Notes: generated from the letters alone by a model not told the origin. Shown: positions 5,734 through 11,079, counted from the stretch's first letter. The stretch is DNA of 11,079 nucleotides from RGIG3528 sp045616485 (GCA_045616485.1 JAZLGU010000056.1:1-11079); one strand, 5' to 3'. Made by a program: numbers and translations.

Positions 5734-6918
5734 GTGGACAGATTAATATATATGGACAATGCGGCCACTACAGCAGTGAGACCGGAAGTATTTGAGGCTA
5801 TGCGCCCGTATTTTACAGAAGTTTATGGTAATGCAGCCAGTATTTACAGCTTTGCCGGACAGGCAACAAAGGCAGTAGATAACAGTAGAGCGTTGATAGC
5901 AGACTATCTGGGTGCCAAGCCGAGAGAGATATACTTTACCGGTGGTGGCAGTGAGTCAGATAACTGGGCCATAAAGGCAGTAGCGGATGCCTGTAAAAAC
6001 AAGGGAAAGCATATTATCACCAGCAAAATTGAGCATCATGCCATTCTGAACACCTGTGAATATCTGGAAAAAAACGGATATGAAATCACATATCTGGATG
6101 TTGATGCAGAGGGACAGGTGGATCTGGAGCAGCTTAAGGCTAGCATACGAAAAGACACTATTCTTATTTCCGTAATGTTTGCAAATAATGAAATAGGAAC
6201 TATTGAGCCTATAAAGGAAATAGGCATTATAGCCAAGGAAAATGGGGTTATTTTTCATACAGATGCGGTACAGGCATTTGGACATCTGGCTATAAATGTG
6301 GATGAGCTGGGCATCGATTTGCTCAGTGCCAGCGGTCACAAGCTGGGTGGTCCCAAGGGGGTTGGAATCCTTTATATAAGGGATTCTGTTAAGATTGGGG
6401 CTTTTATCCATGGCGGAGCTCAAGAGCGTGGCAGAAGAGCAGGTACCCACAATACACCTGGTATCGTAGGTATGGCGGCTGCTGTTCAGTATGCAAAGGA
6501 GCACCAGCAGGAGATCACAGCAGAGGAAACAAAGCTTAGAGATTATCTGATCGAGAGAGTGCTTAAAGAGATTCCTTACACTAAGTTAAATGGTCATCCT
6601 ACCAAAAGACTGTCTAATAACGTTAATTTCAGCTTTAGATTTGTGGAGGGTGAGTCCCTGCTTATTATGCTGGATCAGGCCGGCATCTGTGGCTCCAGTG
6701 GCTCTGCCTGTACATCCGGATCTCTGGATCCCTCCCATGTACTTTTAGCTATAGGACTGCCTCATGAGATTGCCCATGGTTCATTAAGACTTTCTTTATC
6801 TGAGAAAAACACTGTGGAAGACGTTGATTATACAGTAGACAAGCTGAAAAATATTGTAGAGAGACTTAGAAGTTTTTCACCATTATACGAGGATTTTGTG
6901 AAGGAGAACAAGGCATGA
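5734..6918 (+). CDS. iscS: Cysteine desulfurase (IscS/NifS type)
   Basis: This PLP enzyme removes sulfur from L-cysteine to leave alanine and carries it as a persulfide to the Fe-S scaffold. The 394-residue protein starts VDRLIYMDNAATT from a GTG at 5734, backed by AAGGAG 9 bp upstream. The PLP lysine is K203 in SASGHKLGGPKG, the preceding aspartate lies in HTDAVQ, and the persulfide cysteine is C326 in SSGSACTSGSLDPSHVL. The long active-site loop sequence marks it as a class I (IscS/NifS) rather than a SufS enzyme. It follows cysK after 51 bp with no terminator seen, and overlaps iscU by 4 bp (ATGA), so the two are translationally coupled. NifS and IscS are hard to separate by sequence; no nitrogenase genes are present. 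Confidence 0.93.
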   Translation: MDRLIYMDNAATTAVRPEVFEAMRPYFTEVYGNAASIYSFAGQATKAVDNSRALIADYLGAKPREIYFTGGGSESDNWAIKAVADACKNKGKHIITSKIEHHAILNTCEYLEKNGYEITYLDVDAEGQVDLEQLKASIRKDTILISVMFANNEIGTIEPIKEIGIIAKENGVIFHTDAVQAFGHLAINVDELGIDLLSASGHKLGGPKGVGILYIRDSVKIGAFIHGGAQERGRRAGTHNTPGIVGMAAAVQYAKEHQQEITAEETKLRDYLIERVLKEIPYTKLNGHPTKRLSNNVNFSFRFVEGESLLIMLDQAGICGSSGSACTSGSLDPSHVLLAIGLPHEIAHGSLRLSLSEKNTVEDVDYTVDKLKNIVERLRSFSPLYEDFVKENKA

Positions 6919-7352
6919 GTCAGGTATTAGAGTATAGCGAAAAGGTAATGGACCACTTTACCAATCCCAGAAATGTAGGAGAAATAGAGGCTGCTGCCGG
7001 AGTAGGAACAGTAGGAAATGCCAAGTGTGGCGATATCATGAGAATGTATCTGGATATCAAAGATGGGGTGATAGAAGATGCAAAATTTAAGACCTTTGGC
7101 TGCGGAGCAGCCATTGCTACCAGCAGTATGGCTACCGAGCTGGTAAAGGGAAAGAGCATAGAGGAGGCTCTTCAGGTGACTAATAAGGCCGTTATGGAAG
7201 CTTTGGACGGTCTCCCACCTGTAAAAATTCACTGTTCTCTGCTGGCTGAAGAGGCTATTCATGCAGCTTTATGGGACTACTCCGAAAAAACCGGAGTGGC
7301 CATAGAAGGCTTAAAGAAGCCTGTTGCCGATGTAGGTGAGCTGGAAGCGTAA
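6915..7352 (+). CDS. iscU: Fe-S cluster assembly scaffold (IscU/NifU N-terminal type)
   Basis: The 145-residue protein is the platform on which [2Fe-2S] clusters are built from IscS-bound sulfur. The three ligand cysteines are C38 (NAKCGD), C63 (FGCGAA) and C107 (KIHCSLLAEEA), with the neighbouring aspartate D40 that favours cluster release. It consists of the scaffold domain only; the central [2Fe-2S] and C-terminal Nfu domains of full NifU are absent. The IscU LPPVK motif, the chaperone-recognition site in proteobacterial IscU, is present as LPPVK just before C107, although no hscA or hscB is in the window. The start codon overlaps the iscS stop. The stop is followed after 11 bp by the 58-bp hairpin repeat. 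Confidence 0.93.
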   Translation: MSQVLEYSEKVMDHFTNPRNVGEIEAAAGVGTVGNAKCGDIMRMYLDIKDGVIEDAKFKTFGCGAAIATSSMATELVKGKSIEEALQVTNKAVMEALDGLPPVKIHCSLLAEEAIHAALWDYSEKTGVAIEGLKKPVADVGELEA

Positions 7353-7363
7353 TATCAAATAAG

Positions 7364-7421
7364 AACAGAGCAGATGGCGAATGCCATCTGCTCTGAAGTG
7401 TCAACTTTGTCGACACGCTAA
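7364..7421. repeat. 58-bp double-hairpin repeat, copy 2
   Basis: This copy matches 67-124 at 57 of 58 positions. The 13-bp hairpin (7366-7395) is perfect. In the second hairpin (7398-7416), A7403 replaces G, giving an A-C mismatch in the plus-strand RNA but a G-U pair in the minus-strand RNA. The block lies between the iscU stop and the convergent Rrf2-type gene and leads directly into a third, non-conserved hairpin, as copy 1 does. Confidence 0.8.
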
Positions 7422-7446
7422 AAGGACCTGTTACAGCAGGTCCTTT
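7421..7446. terminator. Bidirectional terminator hairpin overlapping the Rrf2-type gene end
   Basis: AAAGGACCTG (7421-7430) and CAGGTCCTTT (7437-7446) form a perfect 10-bp stem with a TTACAG loop, flanked by A and T runs on both sides. It can end the metY-iscU transcript and the convergent Rrf2-type transcript. The TAA stop of the Rrf2-type gene lies in the loop, so its last codons encode one arm. Confidence 0.75.
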
Positions 7447-7826
7447 ATTGTTATTTTGGAAAAATATTCTTTTGTTAAGTCGTTGTAGCCTCTCCACATA
7501 GAGATGGTCTTGCATATATCGGCCTGGGGACATTTTTCGGCACCTGCTTCCAGACAGGCTACGCTGGAAAGGGAGCCCTCTGTCAGCTCTAATATGTCCA
7601 GGATGCGATATTCGGCGGGATCCTTGGTAAGAAAGTATCCGCCACCCTTACCGCTGGTACCTTTTACCAGCTTGCCCTGCACCAGAAGCTTCACTATGCT
7701 TTCCAGATATTTTTTTGATATATTCTGCCTGGTGGCAATGGCATCCAAAGTAACAGGCGCAGCAGTCTTGTTTTCTGCCAGGTCTATCATAAGTCTTATG
7801 GCATAACGCCCTTTTGTTGAAATCAT
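7431..7826 (-). CDS. Rrf2-family Fe-S regulator (IscR-like)
   Basis: This winged-helix dimeric transcription factor starts MISTKGRYAIRLMIDLAE, the classic Rrf2 opening. The recognition region TLDAIATRQNISKKYLESIVKLL is followed by the wing sequence GTSGKGGGYFL. Three cysteines at about 91, 99 and 105 (ACLEAGAEKCPQADIC) are spaced C-X7-C-X5-C, close to the [2Fe-2S] ligand set of IscR (C-X5-C-X5-C in E. coli), so it may sense Fe-S status; CymR-type sulfur regulators lack such a set. The ATG at 7826 is preferred over the TTG at 7832 because GGAGG sits 8 bp before the ATG but only 2 bp before the TTG. With this start it has 131 residues. Likely targets are its own promoter and that of metY. The gene faces iscU. 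Confidence 0.85.
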   Translation of the reverse strand: MISTKGRYAIRLMIDLAENKTAAPVTLDAIATRQNISKKYLESIVKLLVQGKLVKGTSGKGGGYFLTKDPAEYRILDILELTEGSLSSVACLEAGAEKCPQADICKTISMWRGYNDLTKEYFSKITIKDLL

Positions 7827-7855
7827 CAGCAATTCCTCCCTTACATAACGCCCAT

Positions 7856-7905
7856 TTAACTAATAGGTTAATAGGAATTATAGCCCTTAACATCAAAAAA
7901 GTAAA
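7856..7905 (-). promoter_or_regulatory. Promoter and candidate operator of the Rrf2-type gene
   Basis: On the minus strand TTTACT (7905-7900) and TATAAT (7882-7877) are 17 bp apart. Just downstream lie an inverted repeat TTAAC-N6-GTTAA (7856-7871) and a doubled CCTATTA word (7875-7869 and 7867-7861), both placed to block transcription start. ACCTATT is shared with the metY operator. Autoregulation is inferred. Confidence 0.55.
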
Positions 7906-7993
7906 TACCGGCATACTTGTATTTTTTATAAGAAAGTTGTAGTGTAAACATATAGCAGTCTGCAAAAAAGTTATACATAAGAAGGAGAGCATC

Positions 7994-8944
7994 ATGCAGC
8001 ATTATTTGTTTGTACATTTTAAAGAAAAGAGGACACCGGATGGAGAGCAGGTGTATTTTGCTATTAGTAAGGATGGATTTCATTGGGATGCCATAAACAA
8101 TGGACAGCCGGTGCTTTGGAGCATGCTGGGTGAAAAAGGTGTAAGAGACTTTACCATAATCAGATCCAATGAAGGGAAATTTTATATTATTGCCACGGAT
8201 CTCAGCCTGTCTTATTCTATGAGCAGAAAGTACGGAAATTCCTGGAAAAGGGTGCAGGTAGAAGGCAGCAATAATTTTATGATGTGGGAGTCCACAGACC
8301 TGTGCCACTGGTCCGAGGAAAAGGAACTGCCTGTAAGACAGCCGGGAGATGGCTGTTGTTGGGCACCGGATGCCATTCAGGACAAAAAGACCGGCGAATT
8401 TTTGATACACTGGTCCTCGCCTGATTTTTCGGATAATGATGGAAAAATGAAGATATATTATACCAGGACTAAGGACTTTAAGAATTTTACTCCTGCCAAA
8501 GTGCTTTTTGAAAAAGAGGATGCGGGAGTCATAGATTCATGTATGGTAGAAGAAAAGGGCAAATTTTACCTCTGGATAAAAAGCGACAGGGAGCCTTGCT
8601 CCGTGCTTTTGTATGAATCAGATAATATTACAGGACCTTTTACCAGAAAAAGAGAATTTGAGCCGGAGATGGAAAGATTGGCAGGAGGGGCTGGAGCTTA
8701 TGAGGCGCCTACAGCCTGCAGGCTGGAAGATGGCAGCTACAATCTTTTTCTGGATTTCTTTGGCGTAAGAGGGGCAGGACAGGGCTACGTGCCTTTCCAT
8801 ACAGAGGATATAGCAACAGGAGTTTTTAAAAGGTGTGACGAGGATTGTTCCACGCCCTACGGCTTTAAGCACGGTACCATTCTTCCTATATCCGAGGAAG
8901 AATATGAGCGAATAAACTCTTTTGACTTTAATGAATGGAATTAA
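7994..8944 (+). CDS. Glycoside hydrolase family 43-like protein (intracellular)
   Basis: The 316-residue protein shows the repeated blade pattern of a five-bladed beta-propeller of the GH43 clan: FAISKDGFHWDAI, WESTDLCHWSEE, WAPDAIQDKKTGEFLIHWSS, YTRTKDFKNFT and YESDNITGPF. Family members remove arabinose or xylose from plant polysaccharides. By position the catalytic residues would be D52 (VRDF), D181 (GVIDSCMVEEKGKFYLW) and E237 (GAYEAP). There is no signal peptide or carbohydrate-binding module, so it should act in the cytoplasm on imported oligosaccharides, but no transporter or sugar gene is near. GAAGGAGAG precedes the ATG. The gene is divergent from the Rrf2-type gene and is followed after 37 bp by the CARF nuclease gene. 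The sugar specificity cannot be called. Confidence 0.8.
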   Translation: MQHYLFVHFKEKRTPDGEQVYFAISKDGFHWDAINNGQPVLWSMLGEKGVRDFTIIRSNEGKFYIIATDLSLSYSMSRKYGNSWKRVQVEGSNNFMMWESTDLCHWSEEKELPVRQPGDGCCWAPDAIQDKKTGEFLIHWSSPDFSDNDGKMKIYYTRTKDFKNFTPAKVLFEKEDAGVIDSCMVEEKGKFYLWIKSDREPCSVLLYESDNITGPFTRKREFEPEMERLAGGAGAYEAPTACRLEDGSYNLFLDFFGVRGAGQGYVPFHTEDIATGVFKRCDEDCSTPYGFKHGTILPISEEEYERINSFDFNEWN

Positions 8945-8981
8945 TCACAGATGACCTAACACCAGATATCAGGGAGATGCT

Positions 8982-10175
8982 ATGGAGACACTGATTGAGC
9001 TTTATGATGAAAGAGCTATAGAAAATATTTTGGGACCGGAGATATTTAAGCCTAAGAAAATAATCTATATTTGTCCGCCGGATGTGGTTAAGGATACTAA
9101 AAAGCAGGAAGTGCTTACGGCATTTTTTGCCTCCAGAGGCTACAGTTTTTCCATAGAATTTGTGGAAAGCAGTCTCTACAAGGCAGATAAGATATACGAG
9201 CAGCTTTTATCAATAGCGGCAAAATATCCTGACTGCGCATTAGATGTTACCGGTGGCACAGATGCAGCCCTTATAGCTTCAGGTATGTTTTGCCTGAAGA
9301 CCGGTCTGCCTACTTTTACATATTCTCGTAGACAGAATAAATTTTATGATATATCCAATGCGCCATTTGCAGATGAAAAGCCCTGCCTGCTTCACTATAA
9401 GGTGGAAGACTTTTTTAAAATGGCAGGTGGAAGACTGCGTCAGGGCAGAGTGGATAATAGCATATTAAAGAGTCACTCCAAGGACCTGGATGTGTTTTTC
9501 GAGATTTTTCTCAGGTATAGAAAAGAGTGGCCGGAGGTGGTTACCTTTTTTCAAAGGATATCAAAATGTGAAAAAGGGGAAAAACCCTGCCTTAAGGTAA
9601 GGGGAAGCCTGGATCAGAAGGGAGATCATGGAAGCAGAGTAAGAGGAAATACCTGGCTACTTAAAGCTCTTTCTTCGATAGGATATATAAAAGAGCTGGA
9701 AATAGAAGATGACGAGGTGAGCTTTACCTTTAAAGATGAGCTGGTAAGGGGGTGGCTGCGAGATGTGGGCAGTGCTCTGGAGCTTTATATGTACAAAATC
9801 TGCAGGGAGTCAGGCATATTTGAAGATGTGTACAGCTCTGCAGTAGTGGACTGGGACGACAAGACCGGTAGGGAAAATGTAAGTAACGAAATAGATGTAG
9901 TAGCAGCCAGAGGAGTAACACCGATTTTTATAAGCTGTAAAGCCTGCGACGTCAGAACTGAAGCCCTGAATGAGCTTGCAGTCATCAGAGACCGTTTCGG
10001 TGGTAAAGGTGCTAAAGCTGTGATTGTGACCACCGAGCTGGTAAATGCAGCAGCCAGACATAGGGCTTCTCAGCTGGGCATAGCAGTTATAGACCTGGAA
10101 GAAATAGAGAATGGGGCTGTAGCTGAGCGTCTTAAAGTTATCATGAAATTGAAGAGCGAGTTTGGGAAGTACTAA
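8982..10175 (+). CDS. CARF-domain PD-(D/E)XK nuclease (DUF1887, Can2/Card1-like)
   Basis: The 397-residue protein fits the DUF1887 family. Residues about 1-150 form a Rossmann-like CARF domain with the ligand-loop motif DVTGGTDAA (88-96). A middle region (about 160-260) with a winged-helix-like part ends in KDELVRGWLRDVGSALELY. Residues about 260-397 are a PD-(D/E)XK nuclease with E267 on the first helix, NEID (D305) and ISCK (K320); the usual acidic residue two before the lysine is Ser, as I recall for part of this family. Can2/Card1 proteins are cyclic-oligoadenylate-activated nucleases of type III CRISPR defence. Here there is no cas gene or CRISPR array within the window, so it is an orphan or works with distant partners. 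GGGAG precedes the ATG. Co-transcription with the GH43 gene is likely from the 37-bp gap. Confidence 0.85.
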   Translation: METLIELYDERAIENILGPEIFKPKKIIYICPPDVVKDTKKQEVLTAFFASRGYSFSIEFVESSLYKADKIYEQLLSIAAKYPDCALDVTGGTDAALIASGMFCLKTGLPTFTYSRRQNKFYDISNAPFADEKPCLLHYKVEDFFKMAGGRLRQGRVDNSILKSHSKDLDVFFEIFLRYRKEWPEVVTFFQRISKCEKGEKPCLKVRGSLDQKGDHGSRVRGNTWLLKALSSIGYIKELEIEDDEVSFTFKDELVRGWLRDVGSALELYMYKICRESGIFEDVYSSAVVDWDDKTGRENVSNEIDVVAARGVTPIFISCKACDVRTEALNELAVIRDRFGGKGAKAVIVTTELVNAAARHRASQLGIAVIDLEEIENGAVAERLKVIMKLKSEFGKY

Positions 10176-10202
10176 AAATTTTTTAAAAATGAAAATTAAT
10201 GC

Positions 10203-10258
10203 TTGACAAAATGGTTAGTTTATACTAACCTATATACAGGAGTTAGGAATAACTAACC
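10203..10258 (+). promoter_or_regulatory. Promoter region with two TetR/MarR-type palindromic operators
   Basis: TTGACA (10203-10208) is followed by the palindrome GGTTAG-N6-CTAACC (10213-10230) and a second one, GTTAG-N6-CTAAC (10242-10257), with centres 28 bp apart. A -10 box is unclear: TAACCT at 10226 has 17-bp spacing but matches poorly, while TATACT and TATATA are at wrong distances. Repeated TTAG/CTAA palindromes are typical of dimeric repressors such as TetR or MarR types. The expected regulated gene is cut short downstream. Confidence 0.6.
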
Positions 10259-10323
10259 AAACGTGATTAAGCTTTTTAAATATAGTGGTAGCTACAGACC
10301 TTATTGTAGGCAGAAAGGAATAT

Positions 10324-10425
10324 ATGGAAGCAGCTGTAAATATGTTAAAGAAAAAATTGAAGTCAGCAGGCATTATGTATACCATATGCGCTGTCTTTGT
10401 GATAGTCTCCGGCGTTATTCTTTAG
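10324..10425 (+). pseudogene. 33-codon ORF, probable truncated membrane protein gene
   Basis: ATG at 10324 follows AAAGGAA at good spacing. The product has a basic N-terminus (MLKKKLKSAG) followed by one hydrophobic helix (IMYTICAVFVIVSGVIL) and then TAG at 10423-10425. The first unit of the 32-bp tandem repeat begins at the very next base. A start of a multi-span membrane protein cut off by repeat insertion is the simplest reading. A genuine small one-helix protein is also possible, since the stop is clean and the promoter with double operators upstream looks intact. Confidence 0.45.
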
Positions 10426-10489
10426 TTGTCACAGGGACGTTTCTCACTGTCAACTTTTTGTCACGGGGACGTTTCTCTCTGTCAACTTT
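10426..10489. repeat. 32-bp tandem repeat, left array (2 units)
   Basis: Two head-to-tail units of exactly 32 bp (10426-10457 and 10458-10489) share TTGTCAC, GGGACGTTTCTC and CTGTCAACTTT. The first unit has CACAGGG, the second CACGGGG. There are no spacers. Motifs of the form TGTCAC-GGGACG-TTCTC-TGTCA are, as I recall, dispersed in Firmicutes genomes near REP-associated tyrosine transposases. No such transposase lies in the window. Confidence 0.8.
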
Positions 10490-10505
10490 TGAGCTCCGCT
10501 TGCTC

Positions 10506-10813
10506 CCTGGGCTCGCCCCATTCTTTTCTTTAAAGCCAAGGCAGTGATTGGAGTTATTTAAGTTATTATTAAGTGACATAAAAATAAACCGACCTCATTC
10601 TGCTCGAGGTTGACCATTCGCGGACGGTCACTAACTGCTATGCCCTGCGAGTTCCGGGCTGGAACCGGAACTCGCGACGTTCATACCAGTAAGTGCCGTA
10701 GCCCACTCAGGTCAAAGCTCGCAGGGCTGAGGTCAGTTTTTTTTATATCACTTTATTCACGTTGTTACCAATCCTGCCTTGGCTTTAAACAGACTCATGG
10801 GGATGCCGCCAGG
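10506..10813. mobile_element. 308-bp nested imperfect inverted-repeat element (MITE-like) around a structured RNA
   Basis: Three pairs of arms nest inside each other. The outer pair is CCTGG-N5-CCCCAT (10506-10521) with ATGGGG-N6-CCAGG (10797-10813). The middle pair TTTAAAGCCAAGGCAG plus GATTGG (10529-10551) matches 10768-10789 with one extra base. The inner pair, AAGTGACATAAAAA to GACCTCA (10571-10597), matches 10728-10753 with two substitutions and one indel. The element lies 16 and 15 bp from the two tandem-repeat arrays. No transposase is encoded. It could be a non-autonomous element mobilised in trans, or a hairpin locus made by another process. Confidence 0.65.
10591..10744 (+). ncRNA. 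Structured RNA candidate with alternative helix and U-tract (possibly HEARO/omega-RNA-like)
   Basis: Nested helices are visible. P1 is GACCTCA (10591-10597) with TGAGGTC (10728-10734). P2 is TTGACC (10610-10615) with GGTCAA (10710-10715). P3 is a 14-bp stem with two mismatches (10629-10642 with 10682-10695). P4 is TGCGAGTTCCGG (10646-10657) with CCGGAACTCGCG (10665-10676). GCCCTGCGAG (10642-10651) is also an exact complement of CTCGCAGGGC (10718-10727), which would break P3/P4 and stack on P1. Eight T follow P1 (10737-10744), as for an intrinsic terminator. The ACCATTCGC and CACTAACTGCTATGCC stretches recall HEARO RNA, the guide RNA of IscB, but I could not compare them, and no iscB lies within the window. 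The strand is not certain: inner-arm mismatches become G-U only on the minus strand, whereas P4 favours plus. Confidence 0.6.
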
Positions 10814-10828
10814 AAACTGTGCTACGCA

Positions 10829-10909
10829 TTGTCACAGGGACGTTTCTCACTGTCAACTTTTTGTCACGGGGACGTTTCTCACTGTCAACTTTTTGTCACG
10901 GGGACGTTT
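10829..10909. repeat. 32-bp tandem repeat, right array (2.5 units)
   Basis: Units at 10829-10860 and 10861-10892 are followed by a partial unit (10893-10909) that diverges after GGGACGTTT. The first right unit is identical to the first left unit (32 of 32), and the second differs from the second left unit at one base. The left and right arrays are therefore a duplicated 64-bp block in direct orientation around the palindromic element. Confidence 0.8.
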
Positions 10910-10915
10910 TCGAGT

Positions 10916-10993
10916 GACATACCTCCTGCGGAGCGCACCTTCCTGGCGGTATCTGTGTCGGGCCGGGCGGATGAGGTGTATGCTGCGGCATGA
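10916..10993 (+). pseudogene. GC-rich 3' gene fragment
   Basis: Directly after the broken third repeat unit comes a reading frame of 25 codons to TGA at 10991-10993 with coding-like composition (AERTFLAVSVSGRADEVYAA). It is much richer in G and C than neighbouring genes and has no start signal of its own. It may be the tail of a transferred gene cut off by the repeat cluster. I recognise no family, and the shortness leaves chance open. Confidence 0.25.
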
Positions 10994-11001
10994 GAACAAA
11001 A

Positions 11002-11063
11002 ATAAGCCGCGCCGACAAAGTACTCAACTACTGGTAGAGGGAGTGCTTTGCAGCGTGGCTTAT
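11002..11063 (-). terminator. Long hairpin, possible minus-strand terminator
   Basis: A 24-nt arm starting ATAAGCC (11002-11025) pairs with a 23-nt arm ending GGCTTAT (11041-11063) with two G-U pairs, one mismatch and one bulge. On the minus strand the stem is followed by TTATTTTTGTT, as for an intrinsic terminator of a gene entering from the right. On the plus strand the following sequence is TATTATTATT, which is less convincing. Confidence 0.45.
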
Positions 11064-11079
11064 ATTATTATTAATTATC

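Noticed and set aside
7827..7832. TTG start at 7832 for the Rrf2-type gene
   Set aside because: It leaves only 2 bp after GGAGG; the ATG at 7826 has 8-bp spacing and gives the normal Rrf2 N-terminus MISTKGRYA.
10263..10547. 94-codon frame starting GTG at 10263
   Set aside because: It has no ribosome binding site, runs across the tandem repeats and looks non-coding; the ATG at 10324 in another frame has a proper site.
10426..10909. CRISPR array
   Set aside because: Repeats are 32 bp with regular period, but they are head-to-tail with no spacers between units, and the 339-bp gap between arrays is a palindromic element, not spacers.
10572..10921. AGTGACATA 9-bp direct repeats (10572-10580, 10913-10921) as target-site duplication
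   Set aside because: The left copy lies inside the inner inverted-repeat arm and the right copy beyond the tandem array, so they do not bound any element symmetrically; chance is likely.
10610..10993. 127-codon frame across the structured RNA
   Set aside because: Most of it is the structured RNA, inverted repeats and tandem repeats translated by chance; only its last 25 codons look coding-like and are listed as a fragment.

Overview
The window looks like a chromosomal segment of a Gram-positive anaerobe of the class Clostridia, most likely Lachnospiraceae. The evidence is moderate-to-low GC, strong AAGGAG/GGAGG ribosome binding sites, a clostridial gene repertoire (DUF2156-GNAT protein, TM1586-type nitroreductase, intracellular GH43, DUF1887 CARF nuclease) and a short tandem repeat of a kind I associate with Lachnospiraceae genomes. 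The genus cannot be fixed from sequence alone.

Left part (1-3093). An opening hairpin is followed by a 58-bp double-hairpin repeat (67-124) and a terminator hairpin. Next comes a decayed mobile-element scar: the N-terminus of an IS66-type small ORF joined to a fragment resembling the C-terminus of a RecG/Fic-type ATP-binding protein (290-520). A promoter at 486-513 drives a two-gene unit: a DUF2156-GNAT fusion protein and a nitroreductase-like protein. A convergent 100-residue membrane protein of unknown function lies to the right.

Central part (3094-7900) is a sulfur and Fe-S unit: metY, cysK, iscS and iscU on the plus strand, with a convergent Rrf2/IscR-type regulator at the far end. The metY promoter has a TTGACA/TATCTT core overlapped by a TTACCTA-N9-TAGGTAA inverted repeat. 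Its leader contains a 26-codon ORF with a strong start that ends in MCSSFCCTR. The Cys-rich part of that ORF carries CTCCTT, an exact complement of the metY Shine-Dalgarno. Together these look like a cysteine-sensing translational attenuator plus a repressor site, feeding sulfide to homocysteine and cysteine, then cysteine sulfur to Fe-S assembly. The 58-bp repeat recurs at 7364-7421 with 57 of 58 identical bases, again directly before a different terminator-like hairpin.

Right part (7990-10175) holds an intracellular GH43 beta-propeller hydrolase and, 37 bp downstream on the same strand, a CARF plus PD-(D/E)XK nuclease of the DUF1887 (Can2/Card1-like) type. No CRISPR array or cas gene is visible.

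Far right (10176-11079) is mostly noncoding and heavily structured. A promoter with two TetR/MarR-type palindromes precedes a 33-codon ORF that ends exactly where a 32-bp tandem repeat begins. Two copies of the repeat lie on the left and two and a half on the right of a 308-bp nested imperfect palindrome. The core of that palindrome folds into a multi-stem RNA with a mutually exclusive alternative helix and a U-tract. It resembles, from memory only, HEARO/IscB omega RNA. A GC-rich gene fragment and a long hairpin close the window.
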